Positions 25,037-34,085 of a stretch of 40,315 bases of DNA are shown here, piece by piece. How positions within the stretch are numbered: position 1 is the stretch's first letter; each line of letters starts with the position of its first letter. The DNA comes from Enterococcus cecorum. GTDB taxonomy: Bacteria; Bacillota; Bacilli; Lactobacillales; Enterococcaceae. Where the stretch lies: NCBI RefSeq assembly GCF_023221775.1, contig NZ_JAKUDS010000024.1, forward strand, positions 1-40,315, written 5' to 3'. The notes beneath the pieces were generated by a model. It made no database searches. It had not been told where the DNA came from and saw nothing but the letters and a program-made list of their open reading frames with translations. Both the position numbers and the translations under genes were made by a program.

Positions 25037-26605
25037 ATGTTTGTCAAAATTATGGGAAAAAAGGTTGTAGCTCTTTTAATACTATTAGGCTTTATTTCAA
25101 CGCTATGTATTTTGTGTGAACCTTTGATTTTAAAACGACTTTTCACGCTTGAACACTCACAAGGAATGGATCAAGTCTGGAGCTTTATCTTCTATGGTTT
25201 GTGCGTTTATCTTGTACTTTATGCTTTGATGTTAGTGGATAATCTGTTGAGCAATTATTATATGGTCTATCGTACGGGCGAGTTGCGGGTGAAACTGTAT
25301 CAACTACTCACGACACGCAAGCACTCCTATACTGAAGATGAGCAAATCGCCATTTTAACACAAGATGTCGAATTCTTCTTTCAACAATATATGACGATGG
25401 CATTATTGGTGCTAGTGAGAATACAATTTATCATCGTGTTGTCTGCGTATTTGTTATATCAAAATGTCATTGTAGGTGCGTTATTTATCGTTTGTGCAAC
25501 GTTATCGATTTTTGTTCGCCACGCCTTTGATAAAAAAATTGACGAATCAGGGGGCAAACAATCAACGACTCGTAGTACCTTGCTATCAAAAATCATGGAC
25601 GCGATGAATGGTCAGCAAACTTTACGCATGAATCAAGCTTTGGATGCTGCTTTTTCACAAGTGAACGACGCAACAGTCGCTTATGAAAATGCGCGAAAAA
25701 AAGCGACTGTCATCCGTAAAGGGGCACAATTTGTTTTAGGTTTAGTTGGCTTTATTGCTCAAGTCTTACCATTGTTTATCGGCTTTTATCTTCAAAGTTT
25801 GGGTGTTTCTGGTGTAACGATGGCGAGTTTGGTGGCGATGTTTGTAGCGTCTAGATCTTTTGGTACTAGCATAGGAGAAGCGATTGACTGTTATAATCAA
25901 CTCAGAGCAAGTAATTCCATCAAGGATAAGTTTGCCGAAATCTTTGCATTAGAAGAGACGCCTCTGATTGTTCACGAAACTTCTTCGGCACAATTAAGCG
26001 AGTTGGCAGTAGAAGGATTAGCTAAAAGTTTTGGCAAACGTACTTTGTTTACGCATTTTTCACACGTCTTTGAACGCGGCAAAAAATATCTCTTAACTGG
26101 TCCAAGCGGTTGTGGGAAATCAACCTTCTTTGCGATGCTTTTAGGCGATGAAACGTTGGATGAGGGACAAATTATTTTCCGTGAAAAAAATGGTCAGACA
26201 GTGGACAATTTTGCGGCTAATATTGGCTTGATTTCACAAAGCCCGCATTTATTTAATCAGACCATCCGTTACAATTTAGCGTTAGGTTCTGATTTTACCG
26301 ATGAACAAATGCTAAAAGCGCTCGATCAAGTAGGGTTAACTTCGGAATTTACCGATATTTTGGATGTGAAAATTGAAAACAATGGGGAAAATATCTCCGG
26401 TGGGCAGAAGATTCGCCTAGAGATTGCGCGTTCGTTATTGCGTCAAAAGGAAGTGCTTTTAGTTGATGAAGCCACGGCCTCCCTTGACCCAGAAAACGCC
26501 AAAAAAGTCCACGAATTGATTTTGAGTTTACCACTAACCATTATCGAAATCGCTCACCACATCGACCAAAAAGCCCACTACGACCAAATTATCGCATTGA
26601 AATAA
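25037..26605 (+). CDS. ABC exporter half, pair member 2
   Basis: 522 residues, same layout: membrane domain to about 290, Walker A GPSGCGKS, signature ISGGQKIRLEIARSLL, Walker B VLLVDE, H-loop His in EIAHHID. The ATG follows the previous stop directly, with the ribosome binding site GGGAGGTGG inside the upstream gene, so translation is coupled. The last 30 codons are very C-rich (about 24 C to 9 G in the final 83 bases), and a palindromic repeat starts one base after the stop codon. Confidence 0.85.
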   Translation: MFVKIMGKKVVALLILLGFISTLCILCEPLILKRLFTLEHSQGMDQVWSFIFYGLCVYLVLYALMLVDNLLSNYYMVYRTGELRVKLYQLLTTRKHSYTEDEQIAILTQDVEFFFQQYMTMALLVLVRIQFIIVLSAYLLYQNVIVGALFIVCATLSIFVRHAFDKKIDESGGKQSTTRSTLLSKIMDAMNGQQTLRMNQALDAAFSQVNDATVAYENARKKATVIRKGAQFVLGLVGFIAQVLPLFIGFYLQSLGVSGVTMASLVAMFVASRSFGTSIGEAIDCYNQLRASNSIKDKFAEIFALEETPLIVHETSSAQLSELAVEGLAKSFGKRTLFTHFSHVFERGKKYLLTGPSGCGKSTFFAMLLGDETLDEGQIIFREKNGQTVDNFAANIGLISQSPHLFNQTIRYNLALGSDFTDEQMLKALDQVGLTSEFTDILDVKIENNGENISGGQKIRLEIARSLLRQKEVLLVDEATASLDPENAKKVHELILSLPLTIIEIAHHIDQKAHYDQIIALK

Positions 26606-26774
26606 AAGGTTGTGAGCCGGGTTGGTCAACTCCAAGCAGCTAAGTTTGCCCGGAATGTCAGGAAAATCCATCGTATTTTAAGATTTTCCTAGACAGGCCG
26701 GCTTAGATGCACAGGAGTTACCCGGCGAACACCGTGAATAAGGTTGTGAAGCGACTCGGTCAGCCACGAGCGGA
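26606..26774 (+). repeat. Palindromic 3'-UTR repeat: unit A and partial head
   Basis: The clearest unit A (26606-26735). Nested pairs: GCCGGGT with ACCCGGC, AACTCC with GGAGTT, TAAG with CTTA, GGAAAATC with GATTTTCC. A head fragment (AAGGTTGTGAAGCGACTCGG, 26740 on, to 26774) follows. Confidence 0.88.
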
Positions 26775-26826
26775 GAAATTTTTCCAAGATATTAAAAAGT
26801 ATCATAAAGCTTATTCAATATAAATG

Positions 26827-26862
26827 AAAACACCTGTAAGTTTCGTGCTTGCAGGTGTTTTT
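26827..26862 (+). terminator. Terminator of the ABC pair operon
   Basis: AAAACACCTGTAAG pairs with CTTGCAGGTGTTTT around a 7-base loop, followed by T. It lies beyond the repeat array, so the repeat would be part of the transcript's 3' end. Confidence 0.9.
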
Positions 26863-26889
26863 GCGTTGCGTCTATGGAAGAATGGGCAG

Positions 26890-26938
26890 AAAATGAGCGA
26901 CAAATGAGCGATAAATGATTGATAAAATGAGCGATAAA
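26890..26938. repeat. Short tandem repeat of ATGAGCGA type
   Basis: Four imperfect copies of a 10-12 base unit: AAATGAGCGAC, AAATGAGCGAT, AAATGATTGAT, AAAATGAGCGAT. It ends just before the left direct repeat of the AbiE cassette. Confidence 0.6.
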
Positions 26939-26940
26939 TT

Positions 26941-26983
26941 CCCCCCAACCTTAGCAATTTGATGAGAATCTAGTTAGAATCCT
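26941..26983 (+). repeat. Left direct repeat of the AbiE cassette
   Basis: Six C, then 37 bases from AACCTTAGCAATTTGATGAG to GAATCCT. The same 37 bases recur at 28745-28781 with one mismatch. Confidence 0.9.
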
Positions 26984-26997
26984 ATCTAGTTATCATT

Positions 26998-27064
26998 TTG
27001 ATTTTATAAGTAATAATGATATAATTTAACCATAAATATATTTCAAAATACGGTAAAAATATAT
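26998..27064 (+). promoter_or_regulatory. Promoter and candidate operator of the AbiE operon
   Basis: TTGATT (26998-27003), 16 bases, TATAAT (27020-27025). Downstream, ATATATTT (27036-27043) and AAATATAT (27057-27064) form an inverted repeat. AbiEi proteins repress their own operon through inverted repeats, so this is a likely operator. Confidence 0.55.
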
Positions 27065-27085
27065 CAAAAAAGAAGTGAATGAACA

Positions 27086-27757
27086 ATGAAAAAAACTTAT
27101 ACGGATTTTGTGTGTGATCAGATAAAAAATATTTCAGAGGGTATTCCTATTTACACGAGAGAGATTGCAAAAAAAATGCAAGACGTCTATCATTTGTCTG
27201 AAAAAGAAGCATTAGTAGCAGCATCAGTAGCAATAAAACGAGTGCTAGATGGAAAGTTAGTGCCCAATCTTCGCTATTTTCAAAAGGGAATTTATTATCG
27301 TACCAATATCACGCTGTTTGGTGAAACTGGGATTAATAAAGAACAATTAATTGCAGACAAATATCTTTTACCAAACAGAGGATATGAGTCTGGACTAGCT
27401 ATTTTAAATAAACTAGGATTAACCTCTCAAATGCCAAGGGAAAGAGTGTTTGTCACAAATGCTGCAAAAGACGGTACAAGAAAAGATAAAAAGCTAGAAG
27501 TTATCATTCGACCTCCAAAAGTTAAAATAACAATTGAGAATAAAGAATATTTACAAATTTTAGATGTTCTAGATTTGTTAGAGAAAGCACCAGTAGATGA
27601 AAGTGAGCCGTATAGAGTGATTGCTGAATATATTCAAAAAAAAGAGCTAAAATATAAAAATTTATTAGCAATAGCAGATAGGTACTATAATCAAAAAACA
27701 ATTATTCGTTTAGCACATACAGCAAGTATTGGAGGAATACAACATGAAACTGCATGA
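27086..27757 (+). CDS. AbiEi-type antitoxin/transcriptional regulator (DUF6088-like)
   Basis: 223 residues. An N-terminal winged-helix-like region (IPIYTREIAKKMQ...ASVAIKRVLDGKLVPNLRYFQKGIYYR) and a C-terminal domain fit the antitoxin of type IV AbiE systems. It would repress the operon and block the toxin. The toxin gene overlaps its last 14 bases. The codons are AT-rich compared with guaB, as expected for an acquired cassette. Confidence 0.78.
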   Translation: MKKTYTDFVCDQIKNISEGIPIYTREIAKKMQDVYHLSEKEALVAASVAIKRVLDGKLVPNLRYFQKGIYYRTNITLFGETGINKEQLIADKYLLPNRGYESGLAILNKLGLTSQMPRERVFVTNAAKDGTRKDKKLEVIIRPPKVKITIENKEYLQILDVLDLLEKAPVDESEPYRVIAEYIQKKELKYKNLLAIADRYYNQKTIIRLAHTASIGGIQHETA

Positions 27758-28724
27758 AGATGAAGCTGCTTTTAGATTTTTACTAGAATCAATACATGAG
27801 AAAACTGGGTATCGCATTGATGTACTTGAAAAAGATTATTACGTTGTACTGATTTTAAAAGAGTTGGCAAAATTTCAAATGGAAGGATTGCCTGCATATT
27901 TTAAGGGAGGTACAGCTCTTTACAAGGCTTTAAAAACTACAAATCGATTTTCAGAGGATATTGATCTTTCAGTTGATACTAGGGGGTGTAGTAGAACTCA
28001 AAATGATAAGCGATTAGAAAGAGCAACGAAAAAGTATACTTCTCTTCCTAGAGATGTGTCACAAGGTAGGACAAATCGTTCGGAAGTGATAGCCGTTTAT
28101 ACTTATACTCCCGTTTCTATTTTTGATGAAAATGATGCATTACAACGATTTGGTAAATTAAAAGTTGAAGCCACTTCATTTACCATCAGTGAGCCAGTAG
28201 ATAATTTAGAAGTATCCGCTATGATTTATTATTTAGCAACAGAGCAACAAAAAGAGATTCTAGAAACAGTATATGACGTTAAGCCATTTTATATTCAAAC
28301 AATTACTTTGGAGAGAATATTCGTTGATAAGCTTTTTGCAGCAGAAGCATATGTACGCTATTCTGCTACAAAAAATAGAGCATTTGAAGCAGCAAAACAC
28401 ATCTATGATTTAGCGGTAATTGCCAATCATCCTAAAATACAAAAGCTCATTATAAATGAAGATAAATTGAGAAATCTTTTAAAAATTCGCATGGAAGAAG
28501 AACAAAAACGACTTGATGGCATACCTGGCATCAAACCCGCGGAGTTTATTTTCTTTACAGAGGTTGATAAAAATGAAGAAGTTCAGAAAGCTTATGAGAT
28601 AATGCAGAATCAGTATGTTCTTCGTCATAAAGATAGGATAGATTTTAAAACAATGTGTGACGCACTAGTTAGCATTGAAGGACACCTACTGAACAATCAA
28701 GCTTGGACAGAAAGGTATGAATAA
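27744..28724 (+). CDS. AbiEii-type nucleotidyltransferase toxin
   Basis: 326 residues from the ATG at 27744, which has GGAGGA upstream; a TTG at 27729 is rejected. The nucleotidyltransferase motif is complete: KGGTALYK (54-61) and EDIDLSVD with Asp72 and Asp74. AbiEii toxins transfer nucleotides (some modify tRNA) and cause growth arrest or abortive phage infection. It is paired with the overlapping antitoxin and bounded by direct repeats. Confidence 0.85.
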   Translation: MKLHEDEAAFRFLLESIHEKTGYRIDVLEKDYYVVLILKELAKFQMEGLPAYFKGGTALYKALKTTNRFSEDIDLSVDTRGCSRTQNDKRLERATKKYTSLPRDVSQGRTNRSEVIAVYTYTPVSIFDENDALQRFGKLKVEATSFTISEPVDNLEVSAMIYYLATEQQKEILETVYDVKPFYIQTITLERIFVDKLFAAEAYVRYSATKNRAFEAAKHIYDLAVIANHPKIQKLIINEDKLRNLLKIRMEEEQKRLDGIPGIKPAEFIFFTEVDKNEEVQKAYEIMQNQYVLRHKDRIDFKTMCDALVSIEGHLLNNQAWTERYE

Positions 28725-28736
28725 TATATCTAATTT

Positions 28737-28781
28737 CCCCCCCCAACCTTAGCAATTTGATGAGAATCTAGTCAGAATCCT
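28737..28781 (+). repeat. Right direct repeat of the AbiE cassette
   Basis: Eight C and the 37-base sequence found at 26947, with TAGTCAG in place of TAGTTAG. Its last T is the first base of the guaB -35 box. Confidence 0.9.
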
Positions 28782-28809
28782 TGACTTCTCTTGTTTTTTT
28801 TGCTATGTT
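28781..28809 (+). promoter_or_regulatory. guaB promoter
   Basis: TTGACT (28781-28786), 17 bases, TATGTT (28804-28809) with a TG extension (TGC). The 104-base leader that follows holds a short hairpin (CAATCG and CGATTG) but no riboswitch I can recognise. Confidence 0.75.
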
Positions 28810-28853
28810 CATCATTAAAAATATCCAAATTTTTATGCCGGACCAATCGCTGA

Positions 28854-30398
<1,545 letters not shown>

Positions 30399-30402
30399 AA
30401 CA

Positions 30403-30735
30403 AAGATGTGAGTCGGGTCGGTCAACTCCAAGTAGCTAAGATCCGAATTGGCAGAAAAGTCCGCAAGGTTAAAGACTTTTCTAGCCAAGGCGGCTTAGAT
30501 GCACAGGAGTTACCCGGCGAACACAGATTATAAAAGGTTGTGAGCCGGGTTGATTAGCTCCAAGCAAAAGGTTATCAATCAACTTGGGCAAATACGAGAA
30601 AATTCATGTGTTACCTTCTGCTAAGAAAATCGGACGAAAGGAGATTTTTGCAAGTGGGAGGGTGAATTTCACAATGTCTAGCTGCCGAACACCGTGAATC
30701 AAGGTTGTAAATCGACTCGGTCAGCCACGAGCGGA
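30403..30735 (+). repeat. Palindromic 3'-UTR repeat array: unit A, unit B, partial head
   Basis: Unit A (30403-30526) pairs AACTCC with GGAGTT, CTAAG with CTTAG, and GAAAAGTC with GACTTTTC. Unit B (30534-30695) has a diverged 5' arm but the usual 3' arm (ATGTCTAGCTGCCGAACACCGT region). The head fragment (30701-30735) closes the array. No gene is visible between guaB and the toxin gene. Confidence 0.85.
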
Positions 30736-30743
30736 TAGAGCAA

Positions 30744-30789
30744 ATCAAAAAATCCTAGTCTACTTTTTGCATGTAGGCTAGGATTTGTT
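30744..30789. repeat. Left 46-bp repeat of the RelBE cassette, terminator hairpin
   Basis: Identical to 31348-31393. Each copy is a hairpin (AAATCCTAG-T-CTAC pairing with GTAG-G-CTAGGATTT) with flanking A and T tracts. The last codons and stop codon of the toxin lie inside this copy. Confidence 0.92.
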
Positions 30790-31050
30790 TTTGTATATCG
30801 TTTTTCTATGTCCAAATTCAAGTGCTAATATAATTAAATGCTCATCTTGTATGTCACAAATGAGTCTATAATCACCAATTCTATATCTCCATTGATTGGC
30901 ACGGTTTCCTTTTAGTGCTTTTCCCTGTTGCCGAGGATTAGTAGTTCCTTCGATATATTTATCAATCCATGCAAACAGGAGACGCTGTACGGATCTATCT
31001 AATTTTTTTATCTGTTTTTGCGCTAGTTTTGAGTATTTGATTTGATACAT
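30778..31050 (-). CDS. RelE/ParE superfamily toxin
   Basis: 90 residues. The fold markers are SKLAQKQIKKLD near the start and WRYRIGDYRLICDI, then ALEFGHRKTIYK at the end, as in RelE-type mRNA interferases. It is paired with the antitoxin gene one base upstream. Its final codons come from the left terminator repeat, so the C-terminus was shaped by the cassette boundary. RelE or ParE activity cannot be told apart from sequence alone. Confidence 0.85.
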   Translation of the reverse strand: MYQIKYSKLAQKQIKKLDRSVQRLLFAWIDKYIEGTTNPRQQGKALKGNRANQWRYRIGDYRLICDIQDEHLIILALEFGHRKTIYKNKS

Positions 31051-31051
31051 G

Positions 31052-31273
31052 TTAGAACCCTAATTCTTTCTTAAAGTCTTCATGAGAGATAGTTTCAGGA
31101 TCCTTCATATATTCTTCATAAGCGACTTCAAAAGTTTTTAAGTCTAACTCATCTTCAATAGCATTTATGAGAGCTTTTTTTAACAGTGTAGAAATATTTT
31201 GTCCAGCAAGTGCAGCATATCCTTTAAATAATTCTTCTTCCTCTTTATTTAGTCGTACGGTAATAGTACTCAT
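31052..31273 (-). CDS. RelB-like antitoxin (DUF6290-type ribbon-helix-helix)
   Basis: 73 residues from the ATG at 31273, with TTTGGAGGTG upstream. The N-terminus STITVRLNKEEEELFKGYAALAGQNISTLLKKAL is a ribbon-helix-helix DNA-binding domain. The acidic C-terminus (YEEYMKDPETISHEDFKKELGF) should wrap the toxin. Antitoxin first, toxin second, one base apart, is the usual order. Confidence 0.85.
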   Translation of the reverse strand: MSTITVRLNKEEEELFKGYAALAGQNISTLLKKALINAIEDELDLKTFEVAYEEYMKDPETISHEDFKKELGF

Positions 31274-31347
31274 AAAAAACACCTCCAAACTATTTGTAAC
31301 ACATTGTAACACATTTGGATGGTGTTGTCAACGTTTACACAAAAGAC

Positions 31348-31393
31348 ATCAAAAAATCCTAGTCTACTTTTTGCATGTAGGCTAGGATTTGTT
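31348..31393. repeat. Right 46-bp repeat of the RelBE cassette, terminator of the deacetylase gene
   Basis: Same 46 bases as at 30744. Read on the minus strand, it follows the deacetylase stop codon (31397) and ends in a T run, so it is that gene's terminator. Confidence 0.92.
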
Positions 31394-31396
31394 AGT

Positions 31397-32848
31397 TTAT
31401 ACAGTACGGGCATCGTCTTGGCTAAAGTATTGCATCCGTGGTTTGTCTTGATATTGCAGCAATTGGTCAACTGTCACGAATTCATAGCCTTGCGCACGTA
31501 ATTGTTCAATGATTGGAGTGACCGCATCAATGGTTGATTGATAAATATCATGCATCAAAATAATCGAACCCGGCTGTACCGTTTGTAGGACATGTTGGAC
31601 AACCAGTGGCGCATTTTTCAGTTTCCAATCTTGAGAATCAACATTCCACTGAATAATCGCTTTATCAATGACTTCTGCACCCTGGGTATTAATCGCGCCA
31701 TATGGAGGACGCAATATTTTAGGAAGTTGTCCACCGGCTAGATAAATGGACTTATCGGCTTCATGGATATCCGTTTTGATTGCATCTGGAGTCATCGAAC
31801 GTAAATTATTATGCACATTAGAGTGGTTACCGATTTCATGCCCTTCACTTGCCGCACGTTTCACGACCTCAGGATATTGGCTTGCATTGTTTCCTAACAT
31901 AAAGAAAGTGGCTTTGACTTGTTGTGCCGCTAAAATATCCAATAATTGGTTGGTTGTTTCGGCTTTTGGACCATCATCAAAAGTTAAAGCGATGTACTTT
32001 TTATTAGGATCTAGTCCAGGCAGTTGCTCTTGGGTTTGACCTATGGCATAGTTTTGATCGATATAAGGTAACACTAAATTCAAAGGTAAGCTTACAGTTT
32101 TCAGATTCCCAATTTTCTTATCTAAAGTAATTTTTAGCTGATTATCTTGAATTTTCATTTTCTGATCCATATTTAGATTAGCTAAATTCAAGACTTGATC
32201 AATTACTTGGTCAGGGGCTTTAACTTGCTCTAAAATCTTCTGCTGAACGAGTGGTTTGATGGTTAATAGATTTTCATCACTGCCAATAATTTGTTTGGCA
32301 CTTGGAGTTTGTCCCGTTTCACTTGAAAGCAAAAGCGCACTCTGTTGCAGTGGTTGCTCATGGAATTTTTCCTTATCTTGATTCCAAGTGAAAAATTGAC
32401 TGGAGAGCACGATTTTATTCATTTTTGGATTTAAGACGTGTTTTTCGATTTTTTTAATCCAAGTCGTTCCTGCAGCGATTTTGCCTTTTTTCTCAAAAGC
32501 AGCTTTCATTTTTTGAAACTTTTCCTCAATTAAAGGCAGTTCTTTCGAGAATTTTTCGCCTTTGGGTTGGAAAGTAACCGTATATAATTTGCTTTGTTGT
32601 TGCAATTCTTTCTGGAAGTCGGCTGTCTGTTGCTTTTTAATCAGTTGCTTTTGCGCCGTTTCAAAGGTATCGACTTTTTGCTGGTCTTTGGTATGCCAGA
32701 TATACACCCCTAAAAACGCAATCCCCAAAACAATCAGCACCAGTGGTAAGTGCCACATCCAACCCGTTTTATGCTTTCTATGTTCTAGTTGGACTTCTCG
32801 GCGTTGTCTTCTAGAATTTGTCGTTTTTTCATTTGAATTTTCGGTCAT
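31397..32848 (-). CDS. Membrane-anchored polysaccharide deacetylase (NodB domain)
   Basis: 483 residues. A basic cytosolic tail is followed by one membrane helix (32-51), placing the rest outside. A middle domain (about 85-265) resembles the DUF3298-type region of PdaC-like proteins. The NodB domain (about 283-470) has TFDDGP with Asp291 and Asp292, His342 and His346 (NHSNVH), RPPYG, DSQDW with Asp404, and LMHD with His433: a complete metal site and catalytic set. It likely removes acetyl groups from peptidoglycan GlcNAc, giving lysozyme resistance (PgdA-like). MurNAc or another polymer is possible. GGGAG precedes the ATG. Confidence 0.85.
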   Translation of the reverse strand: MTENSNEKTTNSRRQRREVQLEHRKHKTGWMWHLPLVLIVLGIAFLGVYIWHTKDQQKVDTFETAQKQLIKKQQTADFQKELQQQSKLYTVTFQPKGEKFSKELPLIEEKFQKMKAAFEKKGKIAAGTTWIKKIEKHVLNPKMNKIVLSSQFFTWNQDKEKFHEQPLQQSALLLSSETGQTPSAKQIIGSDENLLTIKPLVQQKILEQVKAPDQVIDQVLNLANLNMDQKMKIQDNQLKITLDKKIGNLKTVSLPLNLVLPYIDQNYAIGQTQEQLPGLDPNKKYIALTFDDGPKAETTNQLLDILAAQQVKATFFMLGNNASQYPEVVKRAASEGHEIGNHSNVHNNLRSMTPDAIKTDIHEADKSIYLAGGQLPKILRPPYGAINTQGAEVIDKAIIQWNVDSQDWKLKNAPLVVQHVLQTVQPGSIILMHDIYQSTIDAVTPIIEQLRAQGYEFVTVDQLLQYQDKPRMQYFSQDDARTV

Positions 32849-33071
32849 TTTCCCAGCTCCCTTTTCCCTTTAATTCTGTGAAATAAAAAACTCATTAATT
32901 TTTCATTTTCGCATATACTCTAAACTTATCATGTTTGAAAGCTGAATACAAGGGGACTTTAGACTGAAAATTTTTCAAAATATTTTCAATGATAATAACG
33001 AATTTTGGATAAGCTGTCATCTGACGTATTGGCTAATAAACAATAATAATTTACTCTGTGAAATATTTTGC

Positions 33072-33100
33072 TTGCAATTTCCCTTAGAAACCGATATCAT
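33072..33100 (+). promoter_or_regulatory. Promoter of the apbE-FMN reductase operon
   Basis: TTGCAA (33072-33077), 17 bases, TATCAT (33095-33100). The remaining divergent spacer (32849-33071) is AT-rich and holds no gene; CTGTGAAATA occurs in it twice. Confidence 0.65.
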
Positions 33101-33129
33101 ATAGTTCGTAAAAAGAAGGATGTGAGATA

Positions 33130-34065
33130 ATGCAAGCATCTAAGCAATGGAAGATGATGGGAACGCTCATTGATTTATGGATAGATTCTGATTTAGATTG
33201 TGAAAAAATATTCATAAATATAACAGATGAGTTATTGGCTTTAAATCAGTGTTTTTCAGCCAATCAAGAAACCTCTGAATTAATGCAATTAAATCATTTA
33301 GCAGGAGTTTGTCCAGTGGCTGTAAGTTCTGCGCTTTTTTCGTTGATTTCGATTGGTAAGCAGCATAGTTTGGCACACCCCAGCCATTTGAATATTGCTA
33401 TTGGTCCTTTAGTGAAATTGTGGCGAATTGGTTTTACACAAGCGAAACTACCCACACCAACAGAGATTTTTGCGACCTTACCCTTGCTCAATAGTGAACA
33501 AATTATTTTAGATCCACAACAGCAAACGGTATTTTTAACGGAAAAAGGGATGGAAATTGATTTAGGGGCACTTGCTAAGGGATACATTGCTGATTATTTA
33601 ATGGCTAAATTGAAAAAACAATGCCATAGTGCAATGATTAATTTAGGTGGTAACTTTTTAGCTTTTGGTCCTAATCCAAAACGTGAAAATGGCAAATGGT
33701 ATGTAGGCATTCAACATCCACAAAAACCACGTCACCAACATTTAGGAATATTAGCAATCGAAAATCAATCTGTAGTCACTTCAGGTATTTATGAGCGTTT
33801 TTTGATGGTTAATGGGAAGCGGTATCATCATTTACTAGATTCGCAAACAGGATTTCCTTTTGAAACAAGGATGGCTAGTTTGACGATTGTTGCAAACCAA
33901 TCCTTAACCTGTGAAATATGGACGAGTCGTTTGTTTGGTTTACCTATTTCTGAGGCATTAGCAGTGATTGAGCAGCATCCAGAACTTGAAGGAATTATTG
34001 TAGATCAAGAAAATCAGGTGTATCTTTCTTCGGGATTGAAATCTTTTTACTATCCAAATAGATAA
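33130..34065 (+). CDS. apbE: FAD:protein FMN transferase, cytosolic form
   Basis: 311 residues. ApbE motifs are present: IDLGALAKGYIAD (143-155), NLGGN (171-175), SGIYER (218-223) and HHLLDSQTGFP (233-243). The enzyme splits FAD and attaches FMN to Ser or Thr in a Dxx(S/T)GA(S/T) motif of a partner. There is no signal peptide or lipobox, unlike exported ApbE proteins, so its target should be cytosolic. The second gene downstream ends in two DATSGAS motifs, a fitting substrate. Confidence 0.92.
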   Translation: MQASKQWKMMGTLIDLWIDSDLDCEKIFINITDELLALNQCFSANQETSELMQLNHLAGVCPVAVSSALFSLISIGKQHSLAHPSHLNIAIGPLVKLWRIGFTQAKLPTPTEIFATLPLLNSEQIILDPQQQTVFLTEKGMEIDLGALAKGYIADYLMAKLKKQCHSAMINLGGNFLAFGPNPKRENGKWYVGIQHPQKPRHQHLGILAIENQSVVTSGIYERFLMVNGKRYHHLLDSQTGFPFETRMASLTIVANQSLTCEIWTSRLFGLPISEALAVIEQHPELEGIIVDQENQVYLSSGLKSFYYPNR

Positions 34066-34085
34066 ATATTTAAGGAGGCTTTTTT

